Source of the DNA: Actinomycetota bacterium
Lineage (GTDB): Bacteria; Actinomycetota; Acidimicrobiia; Acidimicrobiales; CADCSY01
Direction: 5' to 3'
NCBI GenBank assembly: GCA_019348335.1
Contig: JAHWJR010000006.1
Span: forward strand, 1-32,216
Length of the DNA: 32,216 bases
The notes beneath the pieces were generated by a model, which saw only the letters and a list, made by a program, of their open reading frames with translations, was not told the origin of the DNA and searched no databases. Of this stretch, positions 19,173 to 26,114 are shown in pieces. Every line of letters begins with the position of its first letter. The stretch's first letter is position 1. The position numbers and the translations under genes were made by a program.

Positions 19173-19528
19173 CGCAGGACTCCCTTCCGCCAGGCGTACA
19201 CCAGACCGAGGGCGAGTATGACGATGAAGATGCCCATCTCCACCAAGCCGAACAGGCCGTAGCTCTCCAGCCGCAGGGCCCACGGGAAGATGAACACCGC
19301 CTCCACGTCGAACAGCACGAAGAGCAGGGCGAAGATGTAATAGCGAACCTGGCTCTGACCGAACCCGGGGCCCACGGGGTCGACGCCACTCTCGTAGGCG
19401 ATCGACTTCTGGGCGGTGGGACGGGAGGGCCGGATCAGCCACCCGGCGCCCAGCATGAGGGCGACCAGCAGGCCCGCAGCTCCGGCGAAGACGGCCACCG
19501 TGAGGTAGGCACGCAGGAACTCGGACAC
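19163..19528 (-). CDS. nuoA: NADH-quinone oxidoreductase subunit A
   Basis: 121 residues, three membrane helices. Family blocks YESGVDPVGPG (the loop near the quinone site) and YYIFALLFVLFDVEAVFIFPWA are clear. The start is GTG at 19528; no strong Shine-Dalgarno is seen. It is the first gene of the operon and lies head to head with the selenoprotein-like redox gene, 68 bp between start codons. Confidence 0.95.
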   Translation of the reverse strand: MSEFLRAYLTVAVFAGAAGLLVALMLGAGWLIRPSRPTAQKSIAYESGVDPVGPGFGQSQVRYYIFALLFVLFDVEAVFIFPWALRLESYGLFGLVEMGIFIVILALGLVYAWRKGVLRWV

Positions 19529-19596
19529 TTGCTCAGACTAGTGATCCCGTTCACCCGGGGCGAGTCCTCCCCCGGCTCGCCCTACCATCCGCCACT
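19529..19596. promoter_or_regulatory. Divergent promoter region of the nuo operon and the redox gene
   Basis: Only 68 bp separate the GTG of nuoA (minus) from the GTG of the redox gene (plus), so both promoters must overlap or sit inside the neighbouring genes. A TAGTCT-like box reading toward nuoA and TACCAT reading toward the redox gene are possible -10 elements. No convincing -35 partner is visible, and neither start has a good ribosome site; one or both transcripts might be leaderless. Confidence 0.35.
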
Positions 19597-20142
19597 GTGC
19601 CCCCGGCCGCACCCAACGCCACCGACCTGGGCGGCCTGGTGGTGCCCGACGCCCGGACCGGTGAGCCCGTCGACCTCGGCGCCACGCCCGCCTTCGGCGT
19701 GCTGACGATCATCCGCCACCGCTACTGACTGCCCTGCCAGCAGCACCTGGTCGAGGTGCGGAACCGCCGGGAAGCGCTCGAGGCACTCGGGGCCACGGCG
19801 GTGGCCGTGGGCTTCAGCCCGCCCGACGCCCTGGCCCACCTGGCCGACCACCTCGAGTGGCCCTGGCCCTTCCTGGCCGACACCGAGCGGACGGTCTACG
19901 CCCGGCTGGGACTGCCCCGCGCCTCGCTGCGGGACGTCTACTCCACCGGGACGATGCAGCGGTACCGGCAGGCCGCGGCCGCCGGCGAGCCCGTCCACGC
20001 CCCGGTCGAGGACGCTCGCCAGCTGGGGGGCGACGCCGTGGTGCGGGCCGGGCGGGTGGTGCGGCTGTTCCGGCCGGCAACCCCCGACGACCGCCCGCCG
20101 GTGGACGTCCTCGTCGGCGCCGTGGCCGAGGCCGCCCGGTAG
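19597..20142 (+). CDS. Probable selenoprotein: thioredoxin-fold redoxin with U-L-P-C active site
   Basis: Read through one in-frame TGA (19726-19728) as selenocysteine, the frame from GTG 19597 gives 181 residues. The N-terminal part (VVPDARTGEPVDLG) is the usual opening of AhpC/TSA-type redoxins. The active site reads IIRHRY-U44-L-P-C47-QQHL, i.e. a UxxC motif where relatives have CxxC. After it, GATAVAVGFSP, WPFLADTERTVYARLGL and a Tyr-rich segment match the AhpC-TSA_2/PRXL2 and SelL-related redoxins. The fold runs without a break on both sides of the TGA, and a SECIS-like hairpin follows it, so a nonsense pseudogene is less likely. It probably reduces peroxides or disulfides; substrate unknown. 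It is 11 bp upstream of an acyl-CoA synthetase-like gene and divergent from nuoA. SelA, SelB, SelC and SelD genes are not in the window. Confidence 0.75.
19726..19759 (+). promoter_or_regulatory. UGA codon plus bacterial SECIS-like hairpin
   Basis: TGA (19726-19728) is followed by a perfect 6-bp stem, GCACCT (19743-19748) with AGGTGC (19754-19759), closing a GGTCG loop. The loop begins 20 nt after the TGA, inside the 16-37 nt range known for bacterial SECIS elements, and starts with GGUC, as does the SelB-recognised loop of E. coli fdhF. Below the 6 bp the helix is interrupted by an A-G mismatch. The element lies within the coding sequence, as bacterial SECIS elements do. Confidence 0.65.
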
Positions 20143-20153
20143 CCTCCCTGGCC

Positions 20154-21776
20154 ATGGCGCCGCCGCCCCCGTTCCCGGGCGAGCAGTCCGGCGCCGGCGT
20201 CCGGGCGCTGCTGGAGGAGCGGGCCCGGCGGCTCGGGCCCCACCGATTCCTGACCCTCCCGGGTGCATCGCTGACCTACGCCGAGACCGACGAGGTGGCC
20301 AACCGGGCGGCCAACGCGCTGGCCGCCCTCGGGTGCGGCGCCGGCGACGTGGTGATGGCCCGGTGCGGGAACGGGCTGCCGCTCGTGGCGACCTGGTTCG
20401 CCTGCATGAAGCTGGGCGCGGTGTTCATGCCGGTCAACCCCCTGCTGCGGGGTGAGCCCCTGCGCCGGGTGATGGCCCACGCCGGCGGGCAGGTGGTGGT
20501 GTGCGATGCCGGTCTCCACCCCGAGCTGGCGGTGGTGGCGCCGGGGCTTCCCGAGCTGCGGCACACGCTGGTCGCCGGCGGGCCGGCGCCGGCCGGCACC
20601 TCCTCGTGGGAGGCGGTGGTCGGCGCCGCCCCGTCCACTGCACCCCCTCCTCCACCGGACGACCCGGCGGCGCCGACCAAGCTCATGTACACCTCGGGCA
20701 CGACCGGGGTGCCCAAGGGCGTGGTCTGGAGCCGGGCGTGCGAGGCGACCTGGGCCCGGTGCTACGGCGACGAGCTCATTCCCCTCGCCGAGGGGGAGAC
20801 CGTCTACTCGTGCCTGCCGCTGTCCCACGTGACCTGCCAGGGCACCACCCTCGCCGCCCTGTGGAACGGCGCCTCCGCCAGCATCGACGCCTCGTTCGAC
20901 CCCTACGGCTTCTGGCGCCGGGTACGGGCGGCGGAGGCGGTGGCCTTCAGCTTCGTGGGCACGATCCTGTCGGTGCTGGGCCGGCGCCCGCCCCAGCCCG
21001 ACGACGGCGACAACCCCGTGCGCCGGGCCCTCGGCGCCGGCGCGCCGGCGTCGGGCTGGCGGACCTTCGAGCGCCGTTTCGGCCTCACCATCGTCGACGT
21101 GTGGGGCCAGACCGAGACGGCGTCGTGCTGGACGATGCCCGAACGCCTGCCCCAGCGCCCGGGAACGGTGGGCCGGCCGGCGCCTCGCTTCGCCGCCCGC
21201 CTGGTCGCCGACACGGGTGCCGAGGCGGCGGGAGGCGAGGTCGGCGAGCTGTGGATCCGGCCCCACCGGGCACTGGCCATGTTCAGCGGCTACCTGGGCG
21301 AGGACGGACGGCTGCTCCCGCCCGGGGACGGCGAGGGGTGGTACCACACCGGTGACCTGATGCGCCGCCACGACGACGGTGAGCTGTCCTTCCTCGGGCG
21401 CCGGCGCGACGCCATCCGCCGGCGGGGGGAGATGATCGCCGCCGACGACGTCGAGGCCGGGGCCCTCGCCCATCCCGGTGTGCTGGAGGCGGCCGCCGTA
21501 GGGGTCCCCGCCGAGGACGAGGCCGACGAGGACGTCAAGCTCTCCGTGGTGCCGCGGCCCGGCGCCGTTCTCGACCCGGTCGAGCTCCACGGGTTCCTGC
21601 GAGCGCAGCTTCCCCGCTTCATGGTGCCCCGGTTCCTCGACGTGCGGGCCGAGCTGCCCAAGACCCCCACGACCCGGGTCCAGAAGTACCGGCTCCAGGA
21701 AGAGGGCACCGCCGGCTGCTGGGACGCCCGGCCGGCGCTCAGGAGGCGAGGACCCGCTCGAGCACCTGGACCTTGA
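20154..21776 (+). CDS. AMP-dependent acyl-CoA synthetase/ligase family protein
   Basis: 540 residues, ANL superfamily (acyl-adenylating). Core motifs: ATP loop YTSGTTGVPKG (179-189), VWGQTETAS, the hinge aspartate block GWYHTGDLMRR, GRRRDAIRRRGEMIAADDVE, and a C-terminal LPKTPTTRVQKYRL with the expected Lys. The overall pattern is nearest to carnitine/crotonobetaine- and medium-chain acyl-CoA ligases; the acid cannot be named from sequence. It starts 11 bp after the redox gene and is probably co-transcribed. The last 15 codons (after about CWDARP) look like run-on sequence and overlap the end of the convergent ABC ATPase gene by 38 bp. Confidence 0.85.
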   Translation: MAPPPPFPGEQSGAGVRALLEERARRLGPHRFLTLPGASLTYAETDEVANRAANALAALGCGAGDVVMARCGNGLPLVATWFACMKLGAVFMPVNPLLRGEPLRRVMAHAGGQVVVCDAGLHPELAVVAPGLPELRHTLVAGGPAPAGTSSWEAVVGAAPSTAPPPPPDDPAAPTKLMYTSGTTGVPKGVVWSRACEATWARCYGDELIPLAEGETVYSCLPLSHVTCQGTTLAALWNGASASIDASFDPYGFWRRVRAAEAVAFSFVGTILSVLGRRPPQPDDGDNPVRRALGAGAPASGWRTFERRFGLTIVDVWGQTETASCWTMPERLPQRPGTVGRPAPRFAARLVADTGAEAAGGEVGELWIRPHRALAMFSGYLGEDGRLLPPGDGEGWYHTGDLMRRHDDGELSFLGRRRDAIRRRGEMIAADDVEAGALAHPGVLEAAAVGVPAEDEADEDVKLSVVPRPGAVLDPVELHGFLRAQLPRFMVPRFLDVRAELPKTPTTRVQKYRLQEEGTAGCWDARPALRRRGPARAPGP

Positions 21777-22521
21777 GCTCGACGAAGCGGGGATCACGCA
21801 GCGTGGCCCGGCCCCGCTCCGCACCGAAGGAGATGCGGCTGGACTCGATCACCCGGCTGGGCCGCCGGCCGAGCAGTGCCAACCGGTCGCCCAACAGGAG
21901 GGCCTCCTCGACGTCGTGGGTCACCAGCACCACGGTCGTGGGTCGCTCGGCCAGCAGGCCTCGCAGCCACTCGTGCATGCGCAGACGGGTCTGGGCGTCG
22001 AGGGCCCCGAAGGGCTCGTCGAGCAACAGCACCGGTGGCCGGTTGGCCAGGACCTGGGCGATGGCGGCGCGCTGGCGCATGCCGCCGGACAGCTGGCGGG
22101 GCAGGGCGTCGGCGAAGCCGGTCAGCCCGGTGGCCACCAGCAGCTCGTCGGCCACGGCATCGGCGTCGGATCGGCGGGCAGCCGATGGTCCCCACGCCAG
22201 GTTGTCCCGCAGCGACAGCCAGGGGAACAGCGTCGCACCCTGGGCGACCATGGGGTGCGTGGGCGAGGGGCCACGCAGTGGCTCGCCTCCCAGGGTGATG
22301 GTGCCGTCGTCGGGCTCCTCCAGGCCGGCCAGCAGCCGGAGCAACGTCGACTTGCCGCAGCCGCTGGGCCCCAGCACGGCGGCCACCTCCCCGGCGGCCA
22401 CGCTCAGGTCGACACCGTCGAGCACCTGCACGGCGCCGTAGGACTTGCGCAGCCCCCGCACCTCCAGGTCGGTGGCGACGGCCGTCAGCCCCCCGGCGGA
22501 GCGGACCGGCGAGGGGCTCAC
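21739..22521 (-). CDS. ABC transporter ATPase, nitrate/sulfonate/taurine type
   Basis: 260 residues with all nucleotide-binding motifs: Walker A GPSGCGKST (51-59), a Q-loop region VAQGATLFPW, signature LSGGMRQR (144-151), Walker B VLLLDEP (164-170) and the switch His in LVTHDVEEA. The sequence is close to SsuB/TauB. GTG at 22521 overlaps the permease stop by 4 bp (GTGA), so the two are coupled. The longer frame back to 23673 reads the permease out of phase. Confidence 0.92.
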   Translation of the reverse strand: MSPSPVRSAGGLTAVATDLEVRGLRKSYGAVQVLDGVDLSVAAGEVAAVLGPSGCGKSTLLRLLAGLEEPDDGTITLGGEPLRGPSPTHPMVAQGATLFPWLSLRDNLAWGPSAARRSDADAVADELLVATGLTGFADALPRQLSGGMRQRAAIAQVLANRPPVLLLDEPFGALDAQTRLRMHEWLRGLLAERPTTVVLVTHDVEEALLLGDRLALLGRRPSRVIESSRISFGAERGRATLRDPRFVELKVQVLERVLAS

Positions 22522-23420
22522 CGGTCGCTCCACGCCACGAAGGGGCGGGCGGCGGCACGCAGGATCAGGTCGCCGGTCAGGCCCACGAGGGCGAAGGTGG
22601 CCATGCCCACGATGATGTGGTCGAGCCGGCCCACCTCCCGGGCGGCCCACATCATGGCCCCCACCCCCGACGTGGTGCCGGTGAGCTCGCCCACGATCAC
22701 GCTCATCCACCCGAGGGTCAGCCCCAGGCGCAGGCCGGTGACGATGGCCGGCAGCGCCGCGGGAAGGTAGACCTTGCGGCCCAGGTCCCGCCTGCGGGTG
22801 CCCAGCATGACGGCGCCGTCGACCAACGCCCGTGGCACCCGCGAGGCGCCGTCGGCGGTGGCGATCACGATGGGGAACAGCGCGCCCACGAACACCAGGT
22901 AGCGGGCGGCGCCCTCGCCCAGCCCGAACCACACCAGGGCGATGGGCAGCCAGGCGGTGATGGGGATCGACCGGAGGGCCTGCACCAGCGGGTCGAGCAG
23001 CTCGGCGGTGCGCCGGGACAGCCCGATCGCCGCCCCCAGGGGCACGCCCACGGCCACCGCCAGGGCGAAGGCCACCAGCCACCGGCCCACGCTGGCGCCG
23101 ACGTGGCGGCCAGCGGCGCCGTCGAAGGGCGTCACGCCCGGCAGCGTGGCGCCCCCACCACCGGCCACGAACGCCCACCCGGCCTCCACGACCCTGCCCG
23201 GCGACGGCAAAAGGCGGGGCGACACCCAGCCGGCGGCGCTGGCCAGCGCCCAGACCGTCACCAACAACGCCGGCACCACCAGGCCGAGCAGGCGGCGCCG
23301 GCGGCGCCGGGGACGACCGCTCGGGGTGATGACCGGTTCGCGCTCGTCGAGACCGCCGGGATCGTCCGGGCCCGGGGCGGTGTGCTCGGCCACGGCGGCC
23401 GTCCCGGATGTGGTGCTCAC
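22518..23420 (-). CDS. ABC transporter permease, SsuC/TauC type
   Basis: 300 residues. An arginine-rich cytoplasmic N-terminus (GRPRRRRRRLLG) precedes about six membrane helices. IPITAWLPIALVWFGLGEGA and the coupling-loop (EAA-like) segment DGAVMLGTRRRDLGRKVYLPAALPAI are typical of the nitrate/sulfonate/taurine permease family. GTG at 23420 overlaps the stop of the binding-protein gene by 4 bp (GTGA). A single permease gene implies a homodimer. Confidence 0.92.
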   Translation of the reverse strand: MSTTSGTAAVAEHTAPGPDDPGGLDEREPVITPSGRPRRRRRRLLGLVVPALLVTVWALASAAGWVSPRLLPSPGRVVEAGWAFVAGGGGATLPGVTPFDGAAGRHVGASVGRWLVAFALAVAVGVPLGAAIGLSRRTAELLDPLVQALRSIPITAWLPIALVWFGLGEGAARYLVFVGALFPIVIATADGASRVPRALVDGAVMLGTRRRDLGRKVYLPAALPAIVTGLRLGLTLGWMSVIVGELTGTTSGVGAMMWAAREVGRLDHIIVGMATFALVGLTGDLILRAAARPFVAWSDR

Positions 23421-24481
23421 CGGTCGGGGAGGTGGTCGAGCAGGTAGAGGGACTCGTAGTCGGGCTCGCGGCTGAGCACCCCGGTGGAGAGCATGATCTC
23501 GCCGGCGCCCTCGACCTGGGACCGCCGGCGGTCGTCGAAGTCCCACTCGGCGCCGATGTTGGACAGCACCTCGCCGGCCACGTCCTCGGCGTAGCCGAAC
23601 TGGCCCACCAGCAGGTCGTGCCACACCTCCTCGTCGTTGTCACCGCCCGGGGTGAGGTGCTCGGCGGCGTCACGTTGCATCCGCACCACCGCGGCGAGCA
23701 GATCGTCGTCGTCCTGCACGTGGGGCGCGGCCCACATGGCGGTGTTGAAGTCGCCCACCGGCGTGGTGTACACGTCGAGGCGCCGCGCCACCCCGTCGAC
23801 CACGCTCTGGGTCACAGGCGGCTCAGTGCCCATGTAGGCGTCGACGTCGCCCCGCTCCAGGGCAGCGGCGTGGTCGGCGTACCCGAGAGGGATGGCGGTG
23901 ACGTCACGGTCGAGCTCGAGGCCGGCCTGGGCCAGCAGGGTGGTGAGCACAAGGACCTGCACGCCGGGCGGCGGCACCGCCACCCGCTTGCCGGCCAGGT
24001 CCTCGACGCTCTCGATGCCCCGGTCGGTCCGGGCGGCCAGGCCGATCCCCTGGCGCGAGCACATGCAGATGATCTTGGAGCGGAAGCCCTGCTCCGCCTC
24101 GATGAGGGTGTTGTAGGGGCCCATGAGCCCGAAGTCGAGGTCGCCGGCGTCCATGGCCCGGTTGATGTCGCTGGCGCTGGTGAAGATCTGCGGCTCGACG
24201 GTGAGGCCCTCGGGGGCGAACTGCTGCCAGAACAGCGGTGACGAGGCGTGGTTCTTGGCGTAGAGGGCCACGCTGATGGTGCGGCCGGCGAACGACGTGC
24301 CCCGGTCGTCGGTGGGGCCGGGGGCCGGCGCCCCACTCGAGGCGTCGCCGCCGTCTCCGCACCCGGCCAGGGCCAAGCCGGCGACACCGGCGCCCGCCCA
24401 GCCGAGGAGGCGACGCCGGGACACGCGAAGAGCGAGGTCGGGCGGGGGGCCTTCCGTCGACGCCGGCGGGCGATGGTCCAT
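23417..24481 (-). CDS. ABC transporter substrate-binding lipoprotein (SsuA/NMT1-like), Tat-type signal
   Basis: 354 residues. The N-terminus carries VSRRRLLGW (about 20-28) followed by a hydrophobic core and lipobox LALAGC, Cys41. This is a twin-arginine-type lipoprotein signal, implying export in a folded state and anchoring outside the membrane. The mature part has family features: ISVALYAKNHASSPLFWQQF, a DAGDLDFGLMGPYNTLIEAEQG switch and LAGKRVAVPPPGVQ. The ligand is not predictable; nitrate, sulfonate, taurine or a pyrimidine-type compound are family options. GGGAGGA lies 4 nt before the ATG. It is first in a three-gene operon. Confidence 0.9.
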   Translation of the reverse strand: MDHRPPASTEGPPPDLALRVSRRRLLGWAGAGVAGLALAGCGDGGDASSGAPAPGPTDDRGTSFAGRTISVALYAKNHASSPLFWQQFAPEGLTVEPQIFTSASDINRAMDAGDLDFGLMGPYNTLIEAEQGFRSKIICMCSRQGIGLAARTDRGIESVEDLAGKRVAVPPPGVQVLVLTTLLAQAGLELDRDVTAIPLGYADHAAALERGDVDAYMGTEPPVTQSVVDGVARRLDVYTTPVGDFNTAMWAAPHVQDDDDLLAAVVRMQRDAAEHLTPGGDNDEEVWHDLLVGQFGYAEDVAGEVLSNIGAEWDFDDRRRSQVEGAGEIMLSTGVLSREPDYESLYLLDHLPDR

Positions 24482-24522
24482 GGTTCCTCCCGAGTGCCGT
24501 GGTCCCGCGCTGACGGGATCAC

Positions 24523-24542
24523 TTCAACCTCTGTTTGAACCT
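24523..24542. promoter_or_regulatory. Repeated half-sites upstream of the ABC importer operon
   Basis: TTCAACCT (24523-24530) and TTGAACCT (24535-24542) are direct repeats 12 bp apart, roughly one helical turn. The TTCAA/TTGAA parts also form an inverted repeat. They lie 42-61 bp upstream of the binding-protein start and could be a regulator site or part of the promoter. The surrounding 103-bp gap holds no gene. Confidence 0.3.
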
Positions 24543-24584
24543 AGCGGCCCCGCTTCCGCCGGGCACCAGCGCCGCGCGAAGGCC

Positions 24585-26114
24585 TTAGGGGGCGCTCAAC
24601 AGGACGGGAACGGCGTCGCGGGCGAAGTCGACGACGGGTGACGGGAGTATCCCCACGACGATGGTGAAGGCCACGGCCACGCCCAGGGCCAGAGCGGCGC
24701 CGGGCGGCACTCGCACGGCCGGTCTGGTGACGGCTTCGGCTCCCTCGGTCTCGTCGCCCATGTACATGGCGACGGTGATGCGCAGGTAGACGAAGGCGGC
24801 GACCACGGCCGACAGCATGGCGATCAGGGCCAAGGCGTAGCTGTCGGCCTCCACGGCGGCGCCGATCACGTAGAACTTGGCCAGGAACCCGGAGGTCAGC
24901 GGCACCCCGGCCTGGGCCAGCAGCAGCACGGTGAAGGCCAGCGCCAGGAGCGGTCGCCGGCGCGACAGGCCCCGGTAGGCGGACAGGCCGTGATCGGCGT
25001 CACCCCGGCCCCCGACCAGGGTGGCCACCCCGAAGCTGCCCACCACCATGAACGTGTAGGCCAACAGGTAGAACAGGGCGCCGGCGATGCCTCGGTCGCT
25101 GGCCGCCTCGGCGCCCACGAGGATGAAGCCGGCGTGGCTGATGGAGCTGTAGGCCAGCATCCGCTTCACGTCGCTCTGGACGACGGCCAGGAACGAGCCC
25201 ACGAGCAGGCTGAGCACGGCCAGCCCCCACATGAGGGGCCGCCAGTCGAGGCGGTAGACGTCGAAGGTCGACACGAACACCCGCAGCAGGGCGGCGAAGC
25301 CGGCCGCCTTGGAGGCTGACGCCATGAAGGCGGTGACCGGGGTGGGCGCTCCCTGGTAGACGTCGGGCGTCCAGACGTGGAAGGGCACGGCGGCCACCTT
25401 GAAGCCCAGCCCCACCAGCAGCAGGGCGAACCCGGCCAGCAGCAGGCCGTTGGAGGCCAGCACGTTGCCGCTCAGGAAGCCGGCGATGGCCCCGAAGTTG
25501 GTGGACCCGGTGGCGCCGTACACCAGGGCGATGCCGTAGAGCAGGAAGGCCGACGAGAACGAGCCCAGCACGAAGTACTTGATGGCCGACTCCTGCGACT
25601 CGAGGCGTCGCAGGTGGAGCCCGGCCATGACGTAGAGGGCGATGGAGAGCGTCTCGAGACCGAGGAAGACCACGATCAGGTCGTTGGCCATGGCCATCAC
25701 CACGCCGCCGGTGCCCGACAGCAGCATGAGCACGTAGAGCTCGGGACCGTCGAGGCCCTCCCGGCGCAGGTAGTCGTCGGCCAGGAGTGCGCCGAGGGCG
25801 ATGGCGGCGGTGATGGTCACGGCGAAGAAGACGCTGAAGCCGTCGATGGTGATGGCGCCGCCGATGGCGGTGAACGGGCCTCGGCCAGGGTCGGTCACCC
25901 GCTGCCAGAGCAACGCCGAGCACGCCACCGCCAGCGCCGCGGTCACCACGGTGAACAGGGCGTAGAAGCCCCGCGGGGGCCGGCTGCGGGCCAGGGCGGC
26001 GGCGGTGAGCAACACGAGGGCTCCGCCCACCAGCACCAGCAGGGGGGAGACGGCGAACCACTCGATCTCGGGGGTGGCGATGGGCTCGATCTGGGCGATG
26101 ACCGCCGGCGTCAT
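24585..26114 (-). CDS. nuoN: Second NuoN-like antiporter subunit
   Basis: 509 residues, about 14 membrane segments. Conserved blocks: GLETLSIALYVMAG (coupling Glu), GLGFKVAAVPFHVWTPDVYQGAPTP (channel Lys) and VKRMLAYSSISHAGF. It is clearly a paralogue of the NuoN at 8732-10234, but with a different N-terminus and tail. Its ATG overlaps the stop of the second nuoM by 4 bp (ATGA). It is the last gene of an L-M-N trio with no other complex I genes attached. Confidence 0.92.
   Translation of the reverse strand: MTPAVIAQIEPIATPEIEWFAVSPLLVLVGGALVLLTAAALARSRPPRGFYALFTVVTAALAVACSALLWQRVTDPGRGPFTAIGGAITIDGFSVFFAVTITAAIALGALLADDYLRREGLDGPELYVLMLLSGTGGVVMAMANDLIVVFLGLETLSIALYVMAGLHLRRLESQESAIKYFVLGSFSSAFLLYGIALVYGATGSTNFGAIAGFLSGNVLASNGLLLAGFALLLVGLGFKVAAVPFHVWTPDVYQGAPTPVTAFMASASKAAGFAALLRVFVSTFDVYRLDWRPLMWGLAVLSLLVGSFLAVVQSDVKRMLAYSSISHAGFILVGAEAASDRGIAGALFYLLAYTFMVVGSFGVATLVGGRGDADHGLSAYRGLSRRRPLLALAFTVLLLAQAGVPLTSGFLAKFYVIGAAVEADSYALALIAMLSAVVAAFVYLRITVAMYMGDETEGAEAVTRPAVRVPPGAALALGVAVAFTIVVGILPSPVVDFARDAVPVLLSAP

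Noticed and set aside
19597..20142. Redox gene as a nonsense pseudogene or as a 128-residue protein starting at GTG 19756
   Set aside because: The only interruption is a TGA at the active-site Cys position with a SECIS-like hairpin after it, and a start at 19756 would remove the active site. A mutation cannot be excluded from sequence alone, so confidence is kept below certainty.
19938..21824. 628-codon open frame on the minus strand opposite the acyl-CoA ligase
   Set aside because: There is no recognisable domain, and the plus-strand ligase has all ANL motifs.
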